A stretch of DNA of 64,000 nucleotides from Mycolicibacterium moriokaense. Its GTDB lineage: Bacteria > Actinomycetota > Actinomycetes > Mycobacteriales > Mycobacteriaceae. Under the pieces are notes generated by a model. It was not told the DNA's origin. It searched no databases and was given only the letters and a program-made list of their open reading frames with translations. Location of the stretch: NCBI RefSeq assembly GCF_010726085.1, contig NZ_AP022560.1, forward strand, positions 3,472,001 through 3,536,000, given 5' to 3'. Below are positions 30,055 to 38,398 of this stretch, one piece after another. Each line of letters begins with the position of its first letter. The stretch's first letter is position 1. The translations under genes and the position numbers were made by a program.

Positions 30055-31010
30055 CGTGTGGCGCCGACAAATTCGGCGATCACGGTACCCAGCTCCTCGC
30101 CCTTTTCCTCGGCGACGAAGTGCTTGGCACCCGAAATGATGGTGTGTGGCTGACCTTTGGCGCCGGGAACGAGCTCCTGCAAATATCTCTCCCATCCGCG
30201 GGTCGCGGGATCACCTTCGGAGTAGGCGGTGAGGAAAGGCCGTTCCCAGCGTCGAAGCGCGGCCATGGTCTCCCTGTTGATCGCCACGCACGGGTCGTTG
30301 GGCGTGAGGGGAATCAGCAGAGTCAGTTGGCGAAACCCGGCCTTGTACCGGCGATCCGGATAAGGCGCGTCGTAGGCGGCGCGCACGTCGGCGTCGAGGG
30401 GACCGGCCTCCGCGTCGAGGAACAAGCTCGGGTTGATGTCGGGGGAGCGCTGAAAGAAGGTGACGTAATCGAGCAGCGCCTCCTGCACGACCACCCGCTC
30501 ATCACCGACGCTTTGGTGTGCCCACACGAGCTTGCCCACCTCCGCCGGATCGAAGGCGTACATGGCCGTGTTCGTCACGACCACCCGCGCGAACCGGTCG
30601 GGTTCGCGGGCCAACACGCCCAACCCGATCGGCCCGCCCCAGTCCTCGGCGACCACTGTCACGTCGCGCAGGTCGAGCCCGTCGACGAGACCCTGCAACC
30701 AGTCGATGTGCCTGCGAACGGTGTAGGCCGTGGCCTCGGCGACCTTGTCTGAGCGCCCGAATCCGATGTGATCGGGTGCGATGACCCGCAGCCCCGCGTC
30801 GGCGAGTACACGGATGACGTTGCGGTACATGAACGACCACGTCGGCTGCCCGTGCAACAGCAGGACGACCGGCGCGTCGGCGGGCCCGGCGTCGACGTAG
30901 TGCATCCGTACCGGTGGCACCCTCGGCGTCTCGACGACGACATAGTTGGGCGCGAACGGGTAGTCAGGCAGTTTGTCGAATCGCTCGTCGGGCGTTCTCA
31001 GGACGTCCAT
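30051..31010 (-). CDS. dhmA: haloalkane dehalogenase (HLD-I type)
   Basis: This 319-residue alpha/beta hydrolase carries haloalkane dehalogenase features: HGQPTWSF (oxyanion and halide region), nucleophile Asp in AEDWGG with the following halide-binding Trp, the acid in SEGDPATRG, and catalytic His in GAKHFVAEEKGEEL. The opening MDVLRTPDERF and PDHIGFGRSDK are typical of the mycobacterial DhmA group. These enzymes convert haloalkanes to alcohols plus halide, though natural substrates are unclear. It is cytosolic. The gene lies 21 nt after ICL2 in the same direction. The TAA stop overlaps the kinase TAG within TTAG at 30051-30054. Confidence 0.9.
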   Translation of the reverse strand: MDVLRTPDERFDKLPDYPFAPNYVVVETPRVPPVRMHYVDAGPADAPVVLLLHGQPTWSFMYRNVIRVLADAGLRVIAPDHIGFGRSDKVAEATAYTVRRHIDWLQGLVDGLDLRDVTVVAEDWGGPIGLGVLAREPDRFARVVVTNTAMYAFDPAEVGKLVWAHQSVGDERVVVQEALLDYVTFFQRSPDINPSLFLDAEAGPLDADVRAAYDAPYPDRRYKAGFRQLTLLIPLTPNDPCVAINRETMAALRRWERPFLTAYSEGDPATRGWERYLQELVPGAKGQPHTIISGAKHFVAEEKGEELGTVIAEFVGATR

Positions 31011-31031
31011 GGCCGTGCGGTGCGAACGATG

Positions 31032-33320
31032 TCAGTCTTCCTTCCGGATCAACCGCTTGAGTGCTTCTCGGTCGGGTGCCAGCAGCTCGTCGATGCGCGG
31101 CTGGTTGACATCGGCGACGATGATCTCGCCGACCTCCTGATACACATTGCTGAAGATGCCGTGCGATTTCATCTTCTCGGTCTGATAGATGTTGTCCTCC
31201 GTCGGCGTCACGTAGTACACGATCTCCGGCTTGAACCGGTGGATCAGCCACAGGTGGATGACGTCCATCAGACGCTTCTTGCGCATCTTCTCGGAGAACG
31301 TGTTCTGGTCACGCACCGTGAGGATGTTGCGGCCGTGCCGGTCCTTGATCGGGTCGACGACGACGTTGGCCAACGCTTCCTCACCGTCGCCGAGGATTTG
31401 CAGATCGAGCACGTCCGAGCCGGCGCGGCGCGGACGCAGCTGCACCCGCAGCTTCTCGCCTATCTTGTAGTGGTCGCTCCACAGCGCCAGCCATTCCTCC
31501 AGCAGCTTCTTGGGCACCTCGGTCTGCACGAGGTGCTGGTGCTGCGTCGAACCCTCGCCCATGGCCTTGGTGGTCGCCGTGCGTCCGGACGATGCGGCCA
31601 GCGCCGCGTCGCTGCGCGGTCCACCAACGAGGGTTTGCGGTGTGCGGTAGGGAGATTCGACCAGTCGCATCTTGCGTTGCAAGCGGGCCAGCGCGAGCAT
31701 GCCCTCCTGCCGCAGCGAGGTGGCGAACTCCTCGCAGGCGACGCCGTCGACCTGATGGCCGCCGTAGGTGATGAAGTTGAAGACGAACCCCATCTTGCCG
31801 AGTTCCTCAGGGAACGCCCGCATCTCGTCGTCGGTCATGCCGGTGGTGTCCCAGTTGAACGACGGCGACAGGTTGTACGCCAGCATCTTTTCCGGGTACA
31901 CGGCGTGGATCGCGTCGGCGAACTGCTTGGCGTCGGCGAGATCGGCTGTCTTGGTCTCCATCCACAACAGATCGGCGAACGGTGCGGCGGCCAGCGACTT
32001 CGCGATCGCGTAAGGGATGCCGCCGCGAATCTGGTAGTAGCCCTCCGGCGTCTTCGCCCGCTCGCAGTCCCATGCCACGTCGGCGCCCAGCTCCTTGGCC
32101 TTCTCGCGCGCGGCGTACAGCGAGGCCTTGGCGGCGAATTCGCGCCAGTCGGCGGCGCTCATCTCGGACGGCTCGCCCTCGGACTCGCGGAAGTCGAGCA
32201 GATCGCCGACGGCCTCGCCGTAGGTTTGTAGACCCGCGTCCACCTGCCAGAGATCGACGAACTTCGACTCGATCTTGTCGAACACGTCGTCGACCGAATC
32301 GTCGGTACCGTCCTGCCAGGCCTTGGCCGCTTCTTCGATCGCGGCGGTGAGGCCGTGGCGCTGCAGCCATGCGTCGGCGGCGGCGTACTCACCGTCGGGC
32401 AATGCGTAGAGCAGGTGCCCTTTGAGGTCTGTGACTCCGGCGTTGTAGAACTGGCGCATCATCGCCAGGAAGCAGGACTTGTAAGACGGGATCTTCAGGT
32501 TGGTGACGCCCAGCAGGAAGGGCTGATCCCGTTCGTCGGCGCGGCTGTCGAGCAGGTTGGCCGCTTCGGCGTCCGTGCGCGCCACAATGATGCCCGGCAC
32601 CTTCATGATGTCGAGCTGGAAGCGGGCGGTGTTGAGACGCTTGATCTGTTCGTCGGATGGCACCAGCACCTTGCCGCCCTGGTGGCCGCACTTCTTCGTG
32701 CCGGGGCGCTGGTCCTCGATGTGGTAGCCGGGCACGCCGGCCTCGACGAATCGCCGAATGAGGTTGCGCACGTGGGGATCACCGCCGTGGCCGGTGTCGG
32801 CGTCGGCGATGATGAACGGACGGTAGTCGATGGCCGGTGTCGCCTGGCGCTGTTCGTCGGTCATCTGCAGCCGCAGGTACTGCTGGTTGCGGTCCGCGGT
32901 GAGCAGGGCGCGCACCAGGCCCGCGGCCTCGTCGGGCACCTGGCTCAGCGGGTAGCTGGCCAGGTCGGGTCCTGGATCCTCATGGATCGAGCCCTTGGCC
33001 GACGTCGCCCAGCCGCCGAGGTAGATCCCCTCGATGCCCATCCGCTTCATGACCACGGCCTGGCCCGGCGAGTATGGGCCGAACGTGGTGATGCTCTTCT
33101 TCTGGGCGAAGAGCTCGCGCAGGCGCGGGTAAAAGGCCTCCGCCGCCTCGCGCGCGATGGTGTAGTCGGTCGGGATGGTGCCGCGCTGCTCGACTACCTG
33201 CCGGGCGGTGTAGAGACGAATGATCCCGTCGAACCGCGGGCTGTCGAAGTACCGCTGGGTTTCGGCGACCTCCCGCTCGAACGGTGTCTGGGGAGCTGCA
33301 TCCGCTTCGATAATGGCCAT
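31032..33320 (-). CDS. aceA2: isocitrate lyase 2 (long form)
   Basis: At 762 residues this is the long mycobacterial isocitrate lyase that cleaves isocitrate to glyoxylate and succinate, and methylisocitrate in the methylcitrate cycle. The catalytic loop KKCGHQGG with the active Cys is present, as are ADADTGHGG and IEDQRPG. The C-terminal domain, after about residue 600, is the extra region that distinguishes ICL2; in the studied homologue acetyl-CoA binding there activates the enzyme. It supports growth on fatty acids and fits the many FadD and crotonase genes around it. A remnant of an AraC-type regulator lies just upstream. The start [11 protein letters not shown] is clear. Confidence 0.96.
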   Translation of the reverse strand: MAIIEADAAPQTPFEREVAETQRYFDSPRFDGIIRLYTARQVVEQRGTIPTDYTIAREAAEAFYPRLRELFAQKKSITTFGPYSPGQAVVMKRMGIEGIYLGGWATSAKGSIHEDPGPDLASYPLSQVPDEAAGLVRALLTADRNQQYLRLQMTDEQRQATPAIDYRPFIIADADTGHGGDPHVRNLIRRFVEAGVPGYHIEDQRPGTKKCGHQGGKVLVPSDEQIKRLNTARFQLDIMKVPGIIVARTDAEAANLLDSRADERDQPFLLGVTNLKIPSYKSCFLAMMRQFYNAGVTDLKGHLLYALPDGEYAAADAWLQRHGLTAAIEEAAKAWQDGTDDSVDDVFDKIESKFVDLWQVDAGLQTYGEAVGDLLDFRESEGEPSEMSAADWREFAAKASLYAAREKAKELGADVAWDCERAKTPEGYYQIRGGIPYAIAKSLAAAPFADLLWMETKTADLADAKQFADAIHAVYPEKMLAYNLSPSFNWDTTGMTDDEMRAFPEELGKMGFVFNFITYGGHQVDGVACEEFATSLRQEGMLALARLQRKMRLVESPYRTPQTLVGGPRSDAALAASSGRTATTKAMGEGSTQHQHLVQTEVPKKLLEEWLALWSDHYKIGEKLRVQLRPRRAGSDVLDLQILGDGEEALANVVVDPIKDRHGRNILTVRDQNTFSEKMRKKRLMDVIHLWLIHRFKPEIVYYVTPTEDNIYQTEKMKSHGIFSNVYQEVGEIIVADVNQPRIDELLAPDREALKRLIRKED

Positions 33321-33364
33321 GACCCAACACTACGACCGACACCCGGCAGTCGATGGGGAATTAG

Positions 33365-33709
33365 CTACGGCCGACCCCGCCAGGCCCGGGGCGAGGTGCC
33401 GTGGGTCCGGCGAAAAAGCCTGCTGAAGTAGCCGGGGTCGGCGATTCCGACCCGCCGCGCCACCTCCTGGATGGGCAGGTCGGTGTCGGCGAGGAGTCGA
33501 CGGCTTTCGGCCATTCGGCGGTCGATGATCCATTCCTGCACGGTGCGACCGGTCCGACGCCGGACGACGGTCGTCAGGTGCCCTGGCGTCATGCCGACCT
33601 CCCGTGCGACGTGGTGAAGGGAGAGGGGCTCAGAGTGCCGGCGCTCGATCACGTCGTACACGTCGGCGGCGATATGACGTATTCCGACGGATTCCTGGCG
33701 AAGAGATTC
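33365..33709 (-). pseudogene. AraC-family regulator remnant (C-terminal DNA-binding domain only)
   Basis: The frame encodes the two helix-turn-helix motifs of an AraC/XylS DNA-binding domain (SLHHVAREVGMTPGHL and PIQEVARRVGIADPGYFSRLFRRTHG). Homology-like sequence continues upstream of the ATG at 33661 to ESLRQESVGIRHIAADVYD, where an in-frame TAG at 33712-33710 stops it. The N-terminal effector/cupin part usual for AraC proteins is absent. It could still be translated from ATG 33661 as a 98-residue DNA-binding protein. It faces away from a methyltransferase remnant, which suggests one deletion removed both 5-prime ends. Confidence 0.65.
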
Positions 33710-33853
33710 CTACGCAGTGAGCACGCAGCAGGCAATCTCGGTGACGCGATTCCGTCGCTGTTGCGCGAAGCGGGTCTCGAATGCACGCAGGTCGCCACGC
33801 ATCGCCATCGCGGAGTCGGACGGCTCACGTACTACCGAGCGATCCGCCCGTAG
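33674..33853 (+). pseudogene. C-terminal fragment resembling a SAM-dependent methyltransferase
   Basis: About 60 codons from 33674 read MTYSDGFLAKRFLRS, then IPSLLREAGL and GRLTYYRAIRP to a TAG at 33851-33853. The pattern of a helix followed by a final pair of strands ending in FYRARRP-type sequence is typical of the C-terminal end of class I methyltransferases. No N-terminal SAM-binding part is present. It overlaps the AraC remnant on the other strand. The family call is by eye and modest. Confidence 0.4.
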
Positions 33854-34084
33854 CTACAGAACGGGGTTGGTCAGCGCTGCGAGCCCATCGCCGAGTTCGC
33901 AGCGCACCACGTCGCCGGGCACGATCTCGACCGCGCCCGGGGTCCCGGTGGACAGGACGTCGCCGGGGTAGAAGGGCATGCCCTGGCTGTGGAAGCTGAG
34001 CAGTTCGGCGGGGGAGAACGTCATGCCCGACACGGTGTCCTTGCGGTGGACGGCGCCGTCAAACGAGACTGTGCGGAGACGCAT
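33854..34084 (-). pseudogene. truncated fumarylacetoacetate hydrolase family protein
   Basis: Seventy-six codons encode the C-terminal end of a FAH-family fold: MTFSPAELLSF, PGDVLSTGTPGAVE and PGDVVRCELGDGLAALTNPV. Full-length members have about 220-290 residues; the metal-binding and catalytic N-terminal part is missing. The ATG overlaps the TGA of the upstream SDR gene (sequence TGATG on the minus strand), so the fragment may still be translated by coupling. Its stop abuts the methyltransferase-fragment stop. Probably a decayed gene; a functional small protein is not excluded. Confidence 0.6.
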
Positions 34085-34872
34085 CAGGCGACGCCGGGGA
34101 TCAGCCCGCCGTCGACGCGCACCACCGAACCGGTGACGTACGAGGCCCGTTCGCTGCAGAGAAATGCCGCGACGTCCGCGTACTCCTCGGGGCGCCCGTA
34201 TCGTCCGACGGCCATCGTCGCCTCGCTGTCGCGCCTTACCTCGTCGACGGAGCGGCCCTCCCGTTCGGCCCTGCGTTCGTCGAGGAACCGCGTCCGGTCG
34301 GTCTCGATCCGGCCCGGCACAATCACATTCGACGTCACACCATCGGCACCGACCTCGTCGGCGAGCGTCTTGGACCACGCGTGCAGGCTGGCCCGCAGCG
34401 TGTTCGACAACCCGAGGTTGGGGATCGGGGCGAGCGCGCCCGACGACGTCGACGTGAGGATCCGACCCCACCGCCGTTCGCGCATCCCGGGCAGGGCGCG
34501 GTCGGTCAGCATGATCACCGACAGGACCATCTGGTCGAAGCTGGCCCGCCAGATGACGGCCTCCTGGCCCGTCACCGTCGTCGGTGGCGGGCCTCCGGTG
34601 TTGTTGACCAGGATGTCGACGGGTCCGAGGGTGCCTTCGATTTCGGCGACCACCGACTCCATGCGATCCAGGTCGCCGAGGTCCCATGAGATGGGCAACG
34701 CCCGCACACCGGCCGCGGTCACCCTGGCGGCGGTCGCGGCGAGAGCGTCGGGTGAGCGCCCCGCCACCGCGACGTTCACCCCTTCTGCGGCCAGTCGCGC
34801 GGCGATCGCACTGCCCAGACCGCCGCTCGCGCCGAGCACCAGGGCGGTACGTCCGGAAATACCGAGATCCAT
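34084..34872 (-). CDS. SDR family oxidoreductase with atypical active site
   Basis: This 262-residue protein has a normal cofactor motif GASGGLG (14-20), NNTGG (90-94) and the C-terminal TGSVVRVDGGL typical of FabG-like enzymes. Where the YxxxK catalytic motif should be, it reads LSNTLRASLHAW (residues 155-166), so tyrosine and lysine are replaced by a Ser-Asn and Arg pattern. A branch of SDR proteins shares this feature; whether they reduce 3-oxoacyl substrates is unclear. It starts 12 nt after the lhgO stop and its stop overlaps the FAH fragment start, so the three form one transcript. Confidence 0.85.
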   Translation of the reverse strand: MDLGISGRTALVLGASGGLGSAIAARLAAEGVNVAVAGRSPDALAATAARVTAAGVRALPISWDLGDLDRMESVVAEIEGTLGPVDILVNNTGGPPPTTVTGQEAVIWRASFDQMVLSVIMLTDRALPGMRERRWGRILTSTSSGALAPIPNLGLSNTLRASLHAWSKTLADEVGADGVTSNVIVPGRIETDRTRFLDERRAEREGRSVDEVRRDSEATMAVGRYGRPEEYADVAAFLCSERASYVTGSVVRVDGGLIPGVA

Positions 34873-34884
34873 TGTGGCGCTCCT

Positions 34885-36096
34885 TCAGTGGTCCATTTGA
34901 GAGATGGTCGATACGACGTGTTCAGCGATCGCGAGCGAGGATGTCGCGGCCGGCGACGGGGCATTGCGTAGCACGACGATGCGGTCGCGGACGCTGATCC
35001 GGAAGTCGTCGACCAACGTTCCGTCGGACTCGAGGGCCTGGGCGCGAATCCCCGCCGGCCCCGGTACGACGTCATCGTCACTCAGTTCGGGAATATAGGC
35101 GCGGGCCGCCGCGACGAACTTCCGCTTGCTCAACGAGCCGTGCATCTCACGAATCCCTGTGCGCCAATGCCGACGCGCGAACCGCCAGAACGCCGGTGTC
35201 CGAGCGATTTCCGTGACGTCGCGCACCGAGACCATACGCCAGGTATAGCCTTCGCGGGCCAACGCCAGCACCGCGTTGGGGCCGACGAGCACCTCGCCGT
35301 CGACCCGCGGCGTGATGTGGACGCCGAGGAACGGGTACCGCGGATCGGGCACCGGATACACCAGCCCGTTGACCAGGCTTCTGCGCTCCGGTTTCAGCGT
35401 GTAGTACTCGCCTCGGAACGGCATGATCACGGGATCCGGTCCGTCCCCGATGATTTCGGCGAGACGGTCGCTCTGCAGTCCCCCGCACGCAACGACCTGA
35501 TCGAACGCGCTCTGATAGGTGCCGCCCGCCGTGCGAGCGGTGACGACGACCTCGGTGCCAGTGGATCGGAGGCCGATGACCTCATGGCCAAGAAGGATTT
35601 TCGCCCCGCATGCCACGGCGTCGGCGGCGAGGGCTTGGGTCACCTCGGCGAAATCGACGATCGACGTGGACGGTGAATGCAGGGCCGCGATGCCCCGGAC
35701 GTGCGGTTCGAGTTCACGCAACTCCTCGGGGCCGATCGTGCGGACACCGGGGACGCCGTTGGCAAGTGCGCGCTGTTCGATATCAGCCAGTCGGGCACGT
35801 TCGGCGTCGTCGAGCGCGACCAACACCTTGCCGCATTCGACCCGTCGGATGCCGCGCTGCGCGCAGAACTCTTCGAGCAGACCGACACCGCGGCGGCAGA
35901 GTACGGCCTTGTTCGAACCGGGCTGGTAGTACAGGCCTGCGTGGACGACGCCGCTGTTGCGTCCGGTTTGGTGGGCGGCGAGGCGGTTCTCCTTCTCGAA
36001 CAATGTCACTTGGGCGTCCGGCCGGCGGGCGAGGAGTTCACGCGCGATGGCGACACCCAAGATGCCCCCACCGACAACGGCGACCCGGTCAGTCAT
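34885..36096 (-). CDS. lhgO: L-2-hydroxyglutarate oxidase (LhgO/YgaF family)
   Basis: This 403-residue FAD enzyme carries the GGGILG dinucleotide motif at residues 8-13, the family block QTGRNSGVVHAGLYYQPGS, and RAQALESDGTLVDDF near the C-terminus. LhgO oxidises L-2-hydroxyglutarate to 2-oxoglutarate, passing electrons to the respiratory quinone pool in the characterised bacterial enzyme. ATG 36096 is chosen just before the FAD motif; ATG 36114 would add six residues and neither has a good Shine-Dalgarno. It heads the minus-strand unit lhgO-SDR-FAH fragment and is divergent from ripD across about 300 nt. Confidence 0.92.
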   Translation of the reverse strand: MTDRVAVVGGGILGVAIARELLARRPDAQVTLFEKENRLAAHQTGRNSGVVHAGLYYQPGSNKAVLCRRGVGLLEEFCAQRGIRRVECGKVLVALDDAERARLADIEQRALANGVPGVRTIGPEELRELEPHVRGIAALHSPSTSIVDFAEVTQALAADAVACGAKILLGHEVIGLRSTGTEVVVTARTAGGTYQSAFDQVVACGGLQSDRLAEIIGDGPDPVIMPFRGEYYTLKPERRSLVNGLVYPVPDPRYPFLGVHITPRVDGEVLVGPNAVLALAREGYTWRMVSVRDVTEIARTPAFWRFARRHWRTGIREMHGSLSKRKFVAAARAYIPELSDDDVVPGPAGIRAQALESDGTLVDDFRISVRDRIVVLRNAPSPAATSSLAIAEHVVSTISQMDH

Positions 36097-36393
36097 CGGC
36101 CGTGGGTACGTCATTACGGGCGAAATACGGCAAGGTCAGCACCATCGATTCGTGTGAGTGGTTTCGATCGTAGACCCTCGAGATGCTGTGACCGGTGACA
36201 CCCGACATCAGGCTCGGCTAACTACCCTTCGACCTCTCTGATCACCGTTCGATCACGGTACGACAACTCATTGGCCATGTCCCATACGGGAATTGGGCAG
36301 ATGCGCATTCCGCAGGTACAAGTGGAGTAGCGAACGGTTGATCGCCGTGGATCACGCCTGTTCGCATGACATTTCGAGAGAGTAGAAAGACCG
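36097..36393. other. intergenic region between lhgO and ripD
   Basis: These 297 nt separate divergent genes and should contain both promoters. I looked for a c-di-AMP (ydaO-type) riboswitch, which precedes some actinobacterial cell-wall hydrolase genes, and saw no matching conserved blocks. A weak stem ACCG-N8-CGGT lies near 36246. A purine-rich AGAGAGTAGAAAG precedes the ripD ATG. Nothing else is supported. Confidence 0.4.
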
Positions 36394-36936
36394 ATGAGAA
36401 GCATCTACGCGTTGGTGATCAGCCTGGCCCTGTTGGTGACGACGGCCGGCATAGCGACCGCTGCGCCTTACCCACGCTCCGCCACCCAGCAACAGGCCGT
36501 GCAAACGGTCATCGCCCGTGCGTTGTCCCAACGCGGCGTTCCGTTTTCCTACGGCGGCGGTGACGTCAACGGGCCGACCCGCGGTAGCGGCCCGCAGGCC
36601 AACGCGCTCGGACTCGACCCCGAGGGCAGGGTGGTCGGACTCAACCCGGTCGCGGACGTGGTCGGATTCGACGCGTCCGGTCTGATGGTCTACTCCTTCG
36701 CCGGGGTCGGCGTGAAGCTGCCGCGGTCCTCGGGTGAGCAGTACAAGGTCGGGCAGAAGGTCACTCCCGCGCAGGCTCTGCCCGGCGACCTGATCTTCTA
36801 CGGCCCGGACGGTACGCAGAGCGTCGCCCTCTTCATCGGCAACGGAAAGATGGTCGAGGCGACCGACGCCGGTGTCGCGGTGTCGGCGGTGCGCACGAAC
36901 AACATGGCACCGTATCTGAGCCGCATCATCGCGTAG
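36394..36936 (+). CDS. ripD: RipD-like non-catalytic NlpC/P60 cell-wall protein
   Basis: This 180-residue exported protein has a signal peptide ending in IATAA near residue 24 and an NlpC/P60 domain close to RipD of Mycobacterium tuberculosis (VIARALSQRGVPFSYGGG, LPRSSGEQYKVGQKV, GDLIFYGPDGTQSVAL). The nucleophile Cys is Ala 94 (FDASGL) and the catalytic His is Ser 143 (TQSVA). RipD is known to be non-hydrolytic and to bind peptidoglycan, so this protein is predicted to do the same. The proline-glutamine C-terminal tail of tuberculosis RipD is missing, and a GLDPEGRVVGLNPVADVVG insert precedes the active-site region. Confidence 0.88.
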   Translation: MRSIYALVISLALLVTTAGIATAAPYPRSATQQQAVQTVIARALSQRGVPFSYGGGDVNGPTRGSGPQANALGLDPEGRVVGLNPVADVVGFDASGLMVYSFAGVGVKLPRSSGEQYKVGQKVTPAQALPGDLIFYGPDGTQSVALFIGNGKMVEATDAGVAVSAVRTNNMAPYLSRIIA

Positions 36937-36991
36937 CCGTCGCGGCGAAAACCACGCGACTGCGGCGGTGCGCCGCACGTAGGGTCGGGCG

Positions 36992-38398
36992 ATGGCGGTA
37001 CTGGCTGCTCAACACGACGACTTCCCGCGCTGGTATCAGGACGTCCTGACCAAGGCGAAACTGGCCGAGAACGGTCCGGCCCGCGGAACCATCGTCATCA
37101 GGCCCAACGGCTACGCGGTGTGGGAGCGCATGCAGGCCGAGATCGATGCTCGGATCAAGGCCGCAGGCGCGGTCAACGCGTACTTCCCGCTCCTGATCCC
37201 GATGAGCTTCTTCGAGCGGGAGGCCGAGCACGTCGAGGGGTTCAGCCCCGAGCTGGCCGTCGTGACCCACGGCGGCGGCAAAGAGCTGTCCGAGCCGCTG
37301 GCCATCCGTCCGACGAGCGAAACCGTCATCGGCGAGTACATGGCCAAGTGGATCGACAGCTATCGCGACCTTCCGCTGCTGCTGAATCAATGGGCCAACG
37401 CGGTGCGTTGGGAGATGCGGCCGCGAATCTTCCTGCGCACCACCGAGTTCCTGTGGCAGGAGGGCCACACCGCGCACGCCACGCAACTGCAGGCACGCGA
37501 GTACGCCCGCCGCATCCTGCGTGAGGTCTACGAGGACTTCATGCGCAACGTGCTGGCCATCCCTGTGATCGTCGGACGTAAGACCGTACGGGAGCGCTTC
37601 GCCGGCGCCGCGAACACCATGACGTGCGAAGGGATCATGCGCGACGGCAAGGCGTTGCAGATGGGCACATCGCACGAACTCGGCCAGCGGTTCAGCCGCG
37701 CCTTCAGCATCACGTACACGACCGCCGACGGCACCGTCGAAAACTGCTGGACCACGTCCTGGGGCTCCTCGACGCGCATGCTCGGCGGACTGATCATGTG
37801 TCATGGTGACGACCACGGCCTCGTCTTGCCGCCTGCTGTCGCACCGGTACAAGCCGTGGTCGTGGTGGTGAAGGAATCCGACGGCGCTGTCGCCCGCACC
37901 GCATCCGTCCTCGTAGACGAGCTCGTCGCAGCGGGGATCCGAACGCGACTGGACGACAACGCCTCTCAAGGCTTCGGCTGGCGTGCCACCGAATGGGATC
38001 TGCAGGGTGTGCCGATCCGCATCGAGATCGGCCCACGTGACGTCGCAGACAACGCAGCCACGTTGTACCGCCGTGACACGCGGGAGAAGAGCACGGTGGC
38101 GCTCGACCGCGTCGCCGACGAGGTGCGTCGGTTGACGGAGGACATCCAGGCGCAGCTGCTCGCGGCAGCCACCGCGCGGCGCGATGACGTCATCGCCGAG
38201 TGCGCAACACTCGAGGACGTGCGCGAGGCCGGACAGACCGGCGTCGCCAGGGTGCCATGGGAACTCGTCGGCGAGGCAGGGGAGGTAGAGCTCGCCGCAA
38301 GTGGGCTCACGGTGCGGTGCCTGCAGCACAGCAATGGATCGCTGCCCGAATCCGACGATGACGCAGGGGTTCTGGCGTACATCGCCCGCGCCTACTGA
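36992..38398 (+). CDS. proS: prolyl-tRNA synthetase, archaeal/eukaryal type (type 3)
   Basis: This 468-residue enzyme charges tRNA-Pro. It contains class II motif 1 and 2 regions (RPTSET, FLRTTEFLWQEGHTAH), the GTSHELGQRFSRAF block, an anticodon-binding domain, and a C-terminal end in Tyr (ARAY). These identify the short archaeal/eukaryal-like type rather than the bacterial type of about 570-580 residues with an inserted editing domain that mycobacteria normally use. The zinc-binding cysteines found in some type 3 enzymes are not evident. It may be a second synthetase or a replacement; the window cannot tell. It starts 55 nt after ripD and overlaps the convergent ligase gene by 7 nt. Confidence 0.93.
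   Translation: MAVLAAQHDDFPRWYQDVLTKAKLAENGPARGTIVIRPNGYAVWERMQAEIDARIKAAGAVNAYFPLLIPMSFFEREAEHVEGFSPELAVVTHGGGKELSEPLAIRPTSETVIGEYMAKWIDSYRDLPLLLNQWANAVRWEMRPRIFLRTTEFLWQEGHTAHATQLQAREYARRILREVYEDFMRNVLAIPVIVGRKTVRERFAGAANTMTCEGIMRDGKALQMGTSHELGQRFSRAFSITYTTADGTVENCWTTSWGSSTRMLGGLIMCHGDDHGLVLPPAVAPVQAVVVVVKESDGAVARTASVLVDELVAAGIRTRLDDNASQGFGWRATEWDLQGVPIRIEIGPRDVADNAATLYRRDTREKSTVALDRVADEVRRLTEDIQAQLLAAATARRDDVIAECATLEDVREAGQTGVARVPWELVGEAGEVELAASGLTVRCLQHSNGSLPESDDDAGVLAYIARAY

Noticed and set aside
30768..33431. Long plus-strand frames opposite ICL2
   Set aside because: Antisense shadows of a well-defined isocitrate lyase; composition unlike a protein.
36097..36393. Possible c-di-AMP riboswitch before ripD
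   Set aside because: No conserved ydaO-type blocks were found; only a weak 4-bp stem is present.
36926..38329. Minus-strand frame of 467 codons opposite proS
   Set aside because: Shadow of the prolyl-tRNA synthetase; no recognisable domain.
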